Assembly (NCBI GenBank): GCA_947589615.1
Contig: CANQBU010000017.1
Coordinates: forward strand, 1-13,939
DNA: 13,939 nt
Direction: 5' to 3'
DNA from: an uncultured Clostridia bacterium
GTDB lineage: Bacteria > Bacillota > Clostridia > Christensenellales > UBA1242
Shown: piece after piece, positions 1 to 8,719 of the stretch
Numbering within the stretch: the stretch's first letter is position 1
How the letters are laid out: each line of letters starts with the position of its first letter
Made by a program: the position numbers and the translations under genes
The notes under the pieces: model-generated
The model's input: only the letters and a program-made list of their open reading frames with translations
What the model was told of the DNA's origin: nothing
Databases searched by the model: none

Positions 1-2013
1 TTCAAATAGAAAATATCTTTGATCGATATGAAATTCCTTACTATTGATACATCAATTACTGCTGACCAAACTATTTTAGGAAGGCTTATTTTCGATTTTT
101 TCGATGTTGTAAATTCCGGTTACAGCGGAGAGAAATTGTGCAATCTTTTTTCAAATATATTACTTGGCGACAATAGCACTTTAATAGATAAATGTCAAAG
201 ATTTAAAATTGATAATAAGATGAAATACAAACAATATCTTGAAAGCGAATTTGCCTTTTCCGATATTCTTGCAAAAATTGAAAAATATAAAGACGCAAAG
301 GTTATGGGAGATGTTTTAAGGGATTTAATCAAAAGAGTTGAAGAGACATTTGATAAACTTGTGGAAAGAATGGAAGAAAAGGCATATCTGAAAGAGAGAA
401 ATATAAATGTTCAGATGTTCGATATTTTGGAAGAAAACATAAGCTTGCTTGAAAGATATGGCTGCGAGAATGAGGACGAGTATGAGAAATCGTTAAAACT
501 TTTATTGTCCTTTGTGGAGGTCTCAACTGTCCCAACATTTGTCGATGGTGTAATGGTCGGCTCTGCCAGTGAGAGCTATTTTGGAGAAATGAAAGTTCTC
601 TATATTTTGGGGGGACAAGCACTTCCTATATCATCAAAGGACAACGGTCTGTTAAGCGATGACGATATTGGGAAGTTCGTTCATGAGATTGAGCCAACTA
701 TAAAAATGATAAATAGAAGAGCACGATTTAAACTTTTCAATCTGTTGACTCTTGCTCAAGACGGTATAATTATTACCTATCAAAATTTAAGTGAGGAGGG
801 AAAGAAAAATAGTCTTCCTTCATATATAACCTCATTAAACGATATATTTTCGACTTATCCAATAAGGGCAAGCCATGTGTTTTTTGTTCCAAATAATGAC
901 AATTTGCAATTATCATTATTAAGCGCTGAAAAGGGCAAAAAAACATTTGATTGTGCTTTTGATGAAAGAGAGAAATTAAAAATCGATGCCAAGAATTTAT
1001 ATTTCCCTTCAAACGAGATAAGGGTCACCGAACTTGAGAGTTATTTTAATTGTCCATTTAGCCATTTTGTAAATTATGGCTTAAAATTAAGGGAATTTGA
1101 ACTTGAAGAGGTTGACCAAAGAGATGTGGGAAACATTTGCCATAAAAATTGCGAGATTTATATTAAAAAGTTAATAAAGGAGAATTTTAAAAATAAGATA
1201 GACCACAAAAAATTCGTTGACGAAAATTTCCAGAAGATTTTGCATGACTTAAATCTCGAAGAAAAACTGGAACACCTTGATGAGAAGGAGTCCTTTTTCA
1301 GATTTATAAAAAGACAGATGCTTTCAAATTTGCATGATATTGATAGGGAACTTGAAAAGTCGGCATTCCGTCCAAAGTATGTGGAACATAAATTCAATGA
1401 TTATAAAATCGAAGTTGATGGAAACACTTTCAATCTTGTCGGAAGAGTGGATAGAATCGATGAAAAAGATGAATATTTTAGAATTATAGATTACAAAACG
1501 GGCAAAGTCGGGGGAGTATTAAAGGGACTTTTCTATGGAGAAAAATTGCAACTATTTTTATATCAAAAAATTGCAAGTGCGGTATTAAATAAAACTTCTG
1601 CCGGTGGCTATTATTTTAACGCCAAACTTGATTATGCAAACGATGATGACGACAAAGTTATTTTAAGGGGAATTGCTCCAAGCGATGATAAAATAATTGC
1701 ATATCTAGACAGTGATATAGACTTATTAAATAAAAGCACAATTCATTCAATCGCGAAGGCGTCACAAGGGGGATATAAAGGCTCAGGCGTTACAAAGTAC
1801 GACTTTAATTCTTTAAGCGACTATTCATTGAAAATTGTCCATAAAGGCATAAGCGAAATAATTCAAGGATACATTGCGCCAAAGCCAACCTCATCTTCAT
1901 GCACCTATTGTAAACTTAGGGCGCTGTGCCGATATGAAAGCAATTTGGGAATAAGAAAAAACGATAAAAACAGGATAAACTTTAAAAGCGAGGATAAGAG
2001 TGGAATTAACTAA
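1..2013 (+). CDS. addB: AddB (RexB-like) subunit of the AddAB helicase-nuclease, C-terminal part, 5' truncated and frameshifted
   Basis: AddB pairs with AddA to unwind and resect double-strand DNA ends for RecA loading in the cytoplasm. Numbering from the TTG at 19 (664 codons; next start is ATG 28), I see the inactive-helicase region, then the nuclease domain with GRVDRID at about 475-481 and the catalytic IIDYKTG with D491 and K493. Four cysteines typical of the AddB Fe-S cluster are present: C345 in FNCPF, and C628, C631 and C637 near the end. AddB proteins are usually about 1,150 residues, so nearly half lies off the left edge. Bases 3-44 in another frame encode a piece ending IFDRYEIPYY, which fits AddB just before the IDTSITAD that opens the main frame. 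One reading-frame shift near base 42 therefore separates them, and 19/28 are probably not true starts. The 3' end overlaps addA by 14 nt, the standard addBA operon order. Family assignment is firm; intactness is not. Confidence 0.9.
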
Positions 2014-5000
2014 AGAACAAGATGCGATTTTAAAAAGCAAAGCGAAGAAACTTGTAATTTCAGCGTCGGCGGGAAGCGGAAAAACTTTTGTGCTTATAGA
2101 GAAACTCATTGATTTAATTTGCAATCAAAATGTAAGCGTGGAAAGGCTTTTGGTTTTGACATTCACAAAGGTCGCATCTGAAGAGATAATGTCAAGACTC
2201 AGCAGTGCGATTTTAAAACAAAATCAAAGCGCTCATCTTATCGACCAACTTGATGCTCTTCCTTTAAGCGATATTTCCACAATCGACTCATTTTGCGAGA
2301 AGATAATAAAGAGAAACATAAACAAATTGAATTTGGACGAAAACTTCATTATTCTCGATGAAAAATCTTCAAAGAAACTCAAAAGGTTGGCATTTTTAAG
2401 GACTTATCAATACTTTTCGCTCAATTGCCCACAGGAGTTTGACGAAATTTATCTTTCATTTAAAAAGGAAAAAGATTCAATAGAGAAAAGCATATATGAT
2501 TTGGAGGATTATCTTTCAAGCAGCGAAGATCAATTGCTTATTGATAAACTTGAAAGCGGCATAAAAGATTATGATGAAAAAGCGGTGGAATTTTTGCATG
2601 ATTATCTGGCAGAAAGAATATCTCGCCTAACAAAGATTATTGAGCTGGCAGATGGTTTAAAATTTACACCAGCGGAAGAGAACCTTTTAAACGCTATTAT
2701 AACTTTTTCTAAATTAAACATAAATGATGATTTTTTTAATTTGGTCAAAAATATTGAAAAGTTAAATCCCTTGCCTACTTTGGGTGGAAGACATAAGGAA
2801 GAAATAAAAAGGGTTTTTGACCTTGCAAAAAAACAAATTCAAGAGTGCTTTAATTTGTCACAAGAATTTAAATGCTTGCCAGACGATTATAAGGAAAAAG
2901 TTGAGTTATTGCCAAAGGCTTTAATCGCCTTTTATAGGCGCTATAAAAATCATTATACATTATTAAAAGAAAAGCGTTCTTCACTTGATTTTGCCGATAT
3001 TGAACACTTAGCAAAAAAACTTTTGGAAGACGATGAAATTAAAAAAAGTTTACAAGAAAAGTATGACTATATCTTTGTCGATGAATATCAAGATACAAAC
3101 AGATTGCAAGAGTCAATCTTAAAGCCAATTGGTGAGGGCGGATACTTTACCTGCATAGGTGATATAAAACAGGGAATATATGGATTTAGAAATGCTAGCA
3201 TGGAAATCATGCAAGAAGATATAGAAAAATTTAAAAAACTCAAAGAGGGTGACGCTCTATTTTTGAGGGGTAATTTTAGGACAGATGATTCCATTTTGCA
3301 ATTTGTAAACAGTGTGTTTGTAAATTTGATGACGCCTGAAAGCGTAGGAATAGATTATCGAGAAACCTCAATGCTTGAAGGACTTAAAAAGTTTGAAAAA
3401 GATGATTTTCCTGCCGTTTTAGTAGATGTAATTAGAAAGACAAAAGAACAGACGCTACCTTTTGAAGATGTTTATAGTGTTCGGGACGATATTCTAGATA
3501 ACCAGAAAGGGGATATACGCGAAGCACAAACGATAGTGAAGCGTATCGAGGATTTTTTGGGGCGAAGGATATACGATTCAAAGGCGGAAAAGTTTAGAAC
3601 GATAAGAGAGGAAGACATTTCCCTTCTCTTCAGGGGAAGGTCAAATTTAATGAAAGAAGTTGCTTCACTATTAAGATCACGCGGTCACCAAGTTTTTGCC
3701 GATTTAAAAGAGCCGCTTATTGAAGACAGCCAAATTGCTTTAATTTGTGCTCTTTTAAAATTGACTTTGAATTTCGATGATGAATTTTCACTTTCAGCGG
3801 TCATGTGTTCTCCTTTTGGGAATTTTTCACTTGATGAACTTGCCACTCTTCTTTTTGACAGAAGTGAAGGCCTTATCGAAATTTTTAAAAATTCAAATGG
3901 GGAAAAGATGACGTCTCTTCGCTCAATGCTTGAAGAATTAAAATTTGATATTCAGATAAATGGTATAATAAAATCGCTTTGCAAACTTTTTGACAAATAC
4001 TCATATTATGACTATTTAAAGACTTTGTCGGACGGAAAGGAGAAGATATCGGATATAAATTCACTTTATAAAATGATAAGAGGCTCGGGACTTGATAATA
4101 GCGTGGCAGGGGTGATAAACGCCCTTGAAGTATTACAGGCAAGCAAAGAAAATAATGAGGGTGGCGGCAATGCAATAACGCTCACGACAATTCATTCCAC
4201 AAAGGGACTTGAATATCCAATTGTAATATTGTGTGATAGTGGCGAATCCTTTAAAAAGCCATATAAAAAAAGTTATTGCATCAGCAAGGAGTTTGGATTA
4301 GGGTGCAAAATATGTGACTTTGAAAATATGACACGAATTTCTACTCCGGCGTTTTTGGCGGGAAGACTTGCAAGTAAAAATAGGGAATTTGTAGATGAAT
4401 TAATGATTTTTTATGTCGCAATGACACGTGCGCAAAACCATCTTGTTATTGTTGGCAAAGAAGATGAAAAGAAGTTGACTTTCAATAGTTTATATGACCA
4501 GAATTCCTACTTGCAATTAATCTTTTATGCGCTTGGTGAAAATTTTACTTCTCAACTATTTAGTCAAGAGAGCATTGAAACAGAAAATAGAGAATTTAAT
4601 ATTATAGATGAAGTTGAGGTGGAACAAAGCAAGGAGGAAAAGCAATCGTCACAAAAAGAAAAATTTGAAAAAGAGAAAAAAGAATATTTTGATTATAATT
4701 ATCCTGGCACTGAAGAATGCAAACTGAGTTTTAAAAATTCAGTTACGGGAGCGATGAAATTAAATGATGAAAAAGTGCTTATAGTTAAAAATGATGAGAA
4801 TGAAAATGATGCAAATAGGGAGCAAGCTATTTTGCGTGGCAATGCCTATCATGAAGCCTTAAAAATATTGGATTTTGAAAAAATTGAGAAAAAAGAAGAT
4901 ATTGATTGTCATTATCTCGAAGAAAACTTGACTGAAGGATATTTCCCTTTAATTGACCTTGACACTCTTATTAAAAATATTTTAATCATAAAAAATGCTA

Positions 5001-5314
5001 CAAAAGACTGTAAATTAATAAAAGAGCGAGAGTTTATAATGGAATGTTCTCCGAGCGAGATTGACCAAGCATTTAATGAGGATTATGGAAATAAATTGAT
5101 AGTGCAAGGCATAGTAGATTTATTTGCGATAGGGGAAGAATTAATTTTGATTGACTACAAATTTTCTTCTCTTAATTCCTCTTCGCTTAAAGAAAAATAT
5201 GCTAAGCAGATAAAGTTATACAGCAAAGCGCTTGAAAAAGCATTTAACAAAAAAGTGGATAAAAAATATCTTTTGTCATTAAAAGACGGAAACCTCATTT
5301 CTCTTGATGAATAA
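2000..5314 (+). CDS. addA: AddA subunit of the AddAB helicase-nuclease
   Basis: AddA is a UvrD/SF1A 3'-5' helicase with a C-terminal RecB-type nuclease; with AddB it resects double-strand breaks and pauses at Chi. Visible motifs in order: Q-like LTKEQDAIL at the N-terminus, Walker A SAGSGKT (K28, T29), Walker B FVDEYQD (D361, E362), motif III GDIKQGIYGFR (387-397), motif IV NFRTDD, motif V HSTKGLEYP (from H732), and motif VI FYVAMTRAQ (R810). The nuclease follows, with H951 in NAYHEAL, D1040 in GIVDLF and IDYK (D1052, K1054), so both activities look intact. At 1,104 residues it is somewhat shorter than the roughly 1,230 residues of Bacillus AddA. The start is GTG at 2000, chosen because GAGG at 1990-1993 lies six bases upstream and the protein begins exactly where AddA does. 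It overlaps addB by 14 nt, implying translational coupling. No hairpin terminator is visible after the stop. Confidence 0.96.
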   Translation: MELTKEQDAILKSKAKKLVISASAGSGKTFVLIEKLIDLICNQNVSVERLLVLTFTKVASEEIMSRLSSAILKQNQSAHLIDQLDALPLSDISTIDSFCEKIIKRNINKLNLDENFIILDEKSSKKLKRLAFLRTYQYFSLNCPQEFDEIYLSFKKEKDSIEKSIYDLEDYLSSSEDQLLIDKLESGIKDYDEKAVEFLHDYLAERISRLTKIIELADGLKFTPAEENLLNAIITFSKLNINDDFFNLVKNIEKLNPLPTLGGRHKEEIKRVFDLAKKQIQECFNLSQEFKCLPDDYKEKVELLPKALIAFYRRYKNHYTLLKEKRSSLDFADIEHLAKKLLEDDEIKKSLQEKYDYIFVDEYQDTNRLQESILKPIGEGGYFTCIGDIKQGIYGFRNASMEIMQEDIEKFKKLKEGDALFLRGNFRTDDSILQFVNSVFVNLMTPESVGIDYRETSMLEGLKKFEKDDFPAVLVDVIRKTKEQTLPFEDVYSVRDDILDNQKGDIREAQTIVKRIEDFLGRRIYDSKAEKFRTIREEDISLLFRGRSNLMKEVASLLRSRGHQVFADLKEPLIEDSQIALICALLKLTLNFDDEFSLSAVMCSPFGNFSLDELATLLFDRSEGLIEIFKNSNGEKMTSLRSMLEELKFDIQINGIIKSLCKLFDKYSYYDYLKTLSDGKEKISDINSLYKMIRGSGLDNSVAGVINALEVLQASKENNEGGGNAITLTTIHSTKGLEYPIVILCDSGESFKKPYKKSYCISKEFGLGCKICDFENMTRISTPAFLAGRLASKNREFVDELMIFYVAMTRAQNHLVIVGKEDEKKLTFNSLYDQNSYLQLIFYALGENFTSQLFSQESIETENREFNIIDEVEVEQSKEEKQSSQKEKFEKEKKEYFDYNYPGTEECKLSFKNSVTGAMKLNDEKVLIVKNDENENDANREQAILRGNAYHEALKILDFEKIEKKEDIDCHYLEENLTEGYFPLIDLDTLIKNILIIKNATKDCKLIKEREFIMECSPSEIDQAFNEDYGNKLIVQGIVDLFAIGEELILIDYKFSSLNSSSLKEKYAKQIKLYSKALEKAFNKKVDKKYLLSLKDGNLISLDE

Positions 5315-5354
5315 ATGTAAAAAAATATTTAAAAAATTAAAAAAATATCAATTT

Positions 5355-5390
5355 TTGTTAGTAAAAATTTTGATAGTATGATATACTAAC
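5355..5390 (+). promoter_or_regulatory. Predicted sigma-A promoter with overlapping dyads
   Basis: TTGTTA (5355-5360), 16 bp, then TATGAT (5377-5382) fits a sigma-A promoter just upstream of the gene starting at 5411. A 15-bp dyad, TAGTAT-GAT-ATACTA (5374-5388), is centred over the -10 box. An outer 7-bp inverted repeat, GTTAGTA (5357-5363) with TACTAAC (5384-5390), brackets the same region. The arrangement is operator-like, but AT-rich DNA produces dyads by chance. Confidence 0.5.
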
Positions 5391-5410
5391 TGTTGAAAAG
5401 GGGAAATTTT

Positions 5411-7936
5411 ATGTGGTCAAATCTTTTAGATATAACAGAGTCGATAAGCAGATTTTTTGAACAACTTAGAGATGTAATCCATTTTGAAGGCTTCCTTGGA
5501 ATTGTTCTCGGGGTAGAAGTTCTGTTTATTTTGCTGTTTGCAATTAAATCTGTTTTCTCTTATGAAGCAAGAGTAAAACGAATTCTTGACAAATGCAATT
5601 CATGGCTTTTTAGTCATAAAAAATTGGATTCAACTAACATTAAAGAATTTAATAAACTGGTCAAGAAGGGGCCAAAACGTTTTACATATTATTGGCAACA
5701 GTTTATTTTGAACCGTGATGGTGGTCCAACCGCTTATATGACAGAGGATAATATAATTGAAAAACCTCTTCGCACAAGCAGTTGGCAAAATAATATTAAA
5801 AATCTACAATTGCTTACTGTTACTTGGGCGGTTGTTTCCTTTATGTTGGGAATAGCATATTTTATAGGAAGCAATATTTCAATTCAATCAATAATGATTG
5901 CTTTGCTTTTCCCTGCGGCAGTTTTAATTATAGGAACGGTTGCGACATTGTTCATAAAAGGCAAGCGTGCTTTAAATCTTGATGATATCTATCATCTTTA
6001 TCATATTTATGCACGTTTTGTAACAAATGCATGTGATGAACTTCCTCCATATATTGATTTTGACTTGCTCTTCACTCCAAAGGAAATTGAAAAAGGAAAC
6101 GCTCAAATCCGAGAATACTACGAAGAGAAGGCAAGACAAGCAAAAGAGGAATTCGAGCAAGCAAAAAAAGCGGAAGAAAATCAGTTGGATTACGACTTCA
6201 GAGATGTTGGAGTTGATGGCGCTCTTCTTCTTGAAAGAGCAATGAAGGAAAGCGAACTTTACATAAGCACAAAAAACAACACCCTCGCACAAATTGCAAA
6301 ATTTGAAGCGGAAAGAGAAGCCTTAAAGCGTAACTACGAAACAGTTCAGATGGATTTGCAAAGAAAATTGCAAGCTTCAAAGGAAAATATTCAAAGTCTT
6401 ATTGAACAACAATCGACAACAACAAACAGATTCGAGGTTGGTCGTTTAAGAGACAGACAAGATAAGGAAATCAAAAAGCAAGAAGAATTACAAAAAGATT
6501 ATGATAAAGAGGAAAGAAACTTCTTGAAAACCGATTCCGAAATAGAGGAACAAATCAAAGCTTTAAGCGATACAATGGTCAAGTCGCTTGATCAAGCCGA
6601 GAAGGGTATGACCGCAGAATATCAATCATTCTTTAAGAAGGTTATGAAATCGGCTTACGCTGTTGCTGAAGGTAAGGTTGCTGCAGAAAAGAAAGCAATT
6701 GAAGATGATAAAAATGAAACAGAACAGGAATTAATAAGTGTTCAAACTCAAATTAAAAGATTGCTTGATGAAAATGTAACATTGAGAGCAAAGATTGACG
6801 AATTGTCAGAGCAACTTGAGCAAAAGAATGAACATGAACGTGCTGAAGAGAAAAAGAAAGGTAAGTATGACAAGAACGGAAACTTTGTCTACAAAGACGG
6901 CTCTTATCATGATACTAAGGGCTTCTTCCATGATGTTGACGGCAAAGTTTACGATATGAATGGAAGACTTGTAATTGAGAATGAAAATATTACTGAAGAG
7001 GAGATAAACGCCGAAAACCTCAAGAATGATATGCTCGATTCATTCGGACCAATTGCAGTTGAAGAAAATAAGCAAGAAATTCCAGCTGAAATTGAAGAAG
7101 AGATTCAAGAAAATCTTGAACAAGCCAATTATGATGACACAGATTATAATAATTATACAGAGGAGTTGCCTGAAGAGCCATATACATTTACAGAACCTGC
7201 TGATGAGCCACAAAATGACTTGGTAGAGGAACAACTCGAGACCGAAGAAAGCGAAAATAAGACTGAGGCAGAAAATAAGCAAGTAATTGAAAAAATAGAC
7301 AACTATGAAGACATAGATGACACACCGGCACTTGAAATCTTTGAAGAAGAACCTCAAGAAGAGCCAAAAGCAGAAGAAACAAATGTAACTCAGCCTGAAG
7401 AGCCTAAGCCAAGCGAAGAGGCTACCCCTGCAAGTGAAGAGGCCGAACCTGTCAAAGAGAAAAAACCTCGTGCAAAACCTAGAAAAAGGACAAGTTCTAC
7501 ATCAACGGCAAAGAAGCCTACCCAAAGAAAGAAAAGGGCAAAACCTCGTAAACTTGTAAAAAAGGATAATGAGCAAGAGCAGCCCGAAGTTGTGCCTGCT
7601 GCTCCAAAAAAGAGAGGACGTCCAAGAAAAAATCCTGTAACAAACAATGAGGATGAGATAAACAAAATTAATAGTCTCATCAGTGATGAAGAAACAAAGC
7701 TTGAGAGTATGAAAAATCAACTTTCGCAAGACATTGATAATGTTATAGATGAAAATGTTGATATGGAAAAAGAGAAAAATAAACTTGTTGAGGCTGTCGA
7801 AGCACTAAAACAACAAGCGGATGCAATAAAGGCAGGAAACAATAACGAAGAGATGGCCGCAGTAAACAAACGCCTTGAAGACTTGATCAACGAGATTTCA
7901 AAATTAAACAATCCAGATGAGACACCTAAGAACTAA
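5411..7936 (+). CDS. Uncharacterised membrane-anchored coiled-coil protein with heptad Gly/Asp repeats and AT-hook tail
   Basis: I do not recognise this 841-residue protein as a named family. In order: one membrane segment at about 28-44, two more at about 134-155 and 161-182, a long charged coiled coil at about 225-480, and five tandem 7-residue units of the form [Y/H/V]-[D/Y]-x-x-G-x-x from Y486 to L520 with glycines at 490, 497, 504, 511 and 518. A Glu-rich acidic stretch follows (about 525-680), then a Lys/Arg/Pro-rich basic tail (about 684-718), an AT-hook core RGRPRK (735-740), and a final coiled coil (about 750-841). The start is ATG 5411, placed 7 nt after AAGGGG (5398-5403); the in-frame TTG at 5393 lies upstream of that Shine-Dalgarno. 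The composition suggests a cytoplasmic domain that can touch DNA while tethered to the membrane; that role is inference. It is a single-gene unit with its own promoter and terminator. Confidence 0.85.
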   Translation: MWSNLLDITESISRFFEQLRDVIHFEGFLGIVLGVEVLFILLFAIKSVFSYEARVKRILDKCNSWLFSHKKLDSTNIKEFNKLVKKGPKRFTYYWQQFILNRDGGPTAYMTEDNIIEKPLRTSSWQNNIKNLQLLTVTWAVVSFMLGIAYFIGSNISIQSIMIALLFPAAVLIIGTVATLFIKGKRALNLDDIYHLYHIYARFVTNACDELPPYIDFDLLFTPKEIEKGNAQIREYYEEKARQAKEEFEQAKKAEENQLDYDFRDVGVDGALLLERAMKESELYISTKNNTLAQIAKFEAEREALKRNYETVQMDLQRKLQASKENIQSLIEQQSTTTNRFEVGRLRDRQDKEIKKQEELQKDYDKEERNFLKTDSEIEEQIKALSDTMVKSLDQAEKGMTAEYQSFFKKVMKSAYAVAEGKVAAEKKAIEDDKNETEQELISVQTQIKRLLDENVTLRAKIDELSEQLEQKNEHERAEEKKKGKYDKNGNFVYKDGSYHDTKGFFHDVDGKVYDMNGRLVIENENITEEEINAENLKNDMLDSFGPIAVEENKQEIPAEIEEEIQENLEQANYDDTDYNNYTEELPEEPYTFTEPADEPQNDLVEEQLETEESENKTEAENKQVIEKIDNYEDIDDTPALEIFEEEPQEEPKAEETNVTQPEEPKPSEEATPASEEAEPVKEKKPRAKPRKRTSSTSTAKKPTQRKKRAKPRKLVKKDNEQEQPEVVPAAPKKRGRPRKNPVTNNEDEINKINSLISDEETKLESMKNQLSQDIDNVIDENVDMEKEKNKLVEAVEALKQQADAIKAGNNNEEMAAVNKRLEDLINEISKLNNPDETPKN

Positions 7937-7937
7937 G

Positions 7938-7967
7938 AAAAAAGCAATCATGACGATTGCTTTTTTT
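7938..7967. terminator. Bidirectional rho-independent terminator
   Basis: The stem GCAATC (7944-7949) pairs with GATTGC (7955-7960) around a 5-nt loop. It is preceded by six A (7938-7943) and followed by seven T (7961-7967), so it works in both directions: directly after the stop of the plus-strand gene (7936), and downstream of the minus-strand DUF305 gene ending at 8057. Confidence 0.85.
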
Positions 7968-8056
7968 AAGGTTAATTTTCAATAAAGTTAATTTCAATTT
8001 CATCACGAATAGGTATACCGTTGTCATGAATTTATTTCGCCCGTGGATTTTACTTT

Positions 8057-8620
8057 CTATCTTCCGCGCAAAAGGTTTTGCATGAGTTGCAATTGATTTG
8101 TTTGATTTAAAACAATATTTTCTGCAAGCAATTTCAGGTCACTGCAAATTTCAAATTTTAAAAGATTTTTTGACATGTTGATTGCTCCCTCATGATGAGG
8201 TATCATTTCTGAGAGAAAGTCAATGTTAAGGTTGTTTGTTGTAGGTGCTCCATTCATTTTTCTAATCATAGTGTCAAAAATTACCAAAAATTCCCTTTGA
8301 TAAAGATTGATATCGACAGTGCTATTTTCACATTCTGCGCACGCGTCAAGCATGTCTTTCATTTTTTCGATATCCTTAGTTTGGTCGGCAATAATATTCT
8401 TTGCAAGGTTTTCAATAGCGGTGTCAGTAGTATATTTAAGAATGTTTTCACTCATTTTAATTGCCGCCTCGTGATGTGGAATCATTTGCTGGATAAAAGT
8501 TGCTGAGATGCTTGAAGAAGGCTCAACTTCTTTCATTTTGTTTGACATTTCGTCGAGAATTTTATAAAAAGTGTCTATGTATTCTTTTGTGTTGTCACTT
8601 AGTTTTTGGACTAAATTCAT
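8057..8620 (-). CDS. Tandem DUF305-family protein (putative metal-binding, ferritin-like helical)
   Basis: This 187-residue protein contains two copies of the DUF305 signature. Copy one has MIPHHEAAI (M46-I54, His49/His50) followed by AKNIIADQTKDIEKM. Copy two has MIPHHEGAI (M139-I147, His142/His143) followed by AENIVLNQTNQLQLM. DUF305 proteins are small helical bundles, and some members (CopM of cyanobacteria) bind copper or silver through such His/Met residues. The two copies are joined by a linker holding CAEC (C94, C97), a further possible metal site. There is no signal peptide or membrane segment, so it is predicted cytoplasmic, whereas many family members are exported. The start is ATG 8618-8620 with an excellent GGAGG at 8626-8630 on the minus strand. 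It stands alone between two terminators. Family assignment is strong; the metal and physiological role are inferred. Confidence 0.9.
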   Translation of the reverse strand: MNLVQKLSDNTKEYIDTFYKILDEMSNKMKEVEPSSSISATFIQQMIPHHEAAIKMSENILKYTTDTAIENLAKNIIADQTKDIEKMKDMLDACAECENSTVDINLYQREFLVIFDTMIRKMNGAPTTNNLNIDFLSEMIPHHEGAINMSKNLLKFEICSDLKLLAENIVLNQTNQLQLMQNLLRGR

Positions 8621-8647
8621 ATTTTCCTCCCATATAGTATTTATGCT

Positions 8648-8676
8648 TAAATATAAGATAAGGTGAATCTAAACAA
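8648..8676 (-). promoter_or_regulatory. Weak candidate promoter for the DUF305 gene
   Basis: On the minus strand, TTGTTT (8671-8676) and TATTTA (8648-8653) are separated by 17 bp, about 30 nt upstream of the start codon at 8620. The spacing is right but both boxes are imperfect. The terminator at 8693-8719 ends the upstream unit, so a promoter is expected here. Confidence 0.3.
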
Positions 8677-8692
8677 AGGTGTATTAAAGCAT

Positions 8693-8719
8693 AAAAAATG
8701 ACATCGCATAAGGATGTCA
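8693..8719 (-). terminator. Rho-independent terminator of the HD-domain operon
   Basis: Read on the minus strand, TGACATC (8719-8713) pairs with GATGTCA (8705-8699) around a 7-nt loop, followed by six T (8698-8693). The stem begins in the TGA stop codon of the HD-domain gene, so the transcript ends immediately after that gene. Confidence 0.85.

Noticed and set aside
30..50. Programmed frameshift in addB
   Set aside because: No slippery heptamer, Shine-Dalgarno-like stimulator or hairpin is evident around the break, and AddB is not known to use frameshifting; an error or mutation is simpler.
5315..5354. Terminator after addA
   Set aside because: The stretch has A and T runs but no stable GC-containing hairpin, so I did not call one.
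5393..5410. TTG at 5393 as the start of the coiled-coil protein
   Set aside because: It lies upstream of the AAGGGG Shine-Dalgarno that is correctly spaced for ATG 5411; using it would place the ribosome-binding site inside the gene.
7040..7680. Long open frames on the strand opposite the acidic/basic part of the coiled-coil protein
   Set aside because: Their Phe/Leu-rich content mirrors the Glu/Lys codons of the real gene; no ribosome-binding site or recognisable domain supports them.
7968..8056. Small RNA or gene between the bidirectional terminator and the DUF305 gene
   Set aside because: The 89-nt stretch has no open frame with a ribosome-binding site and no strong hairpin or promoter pair.
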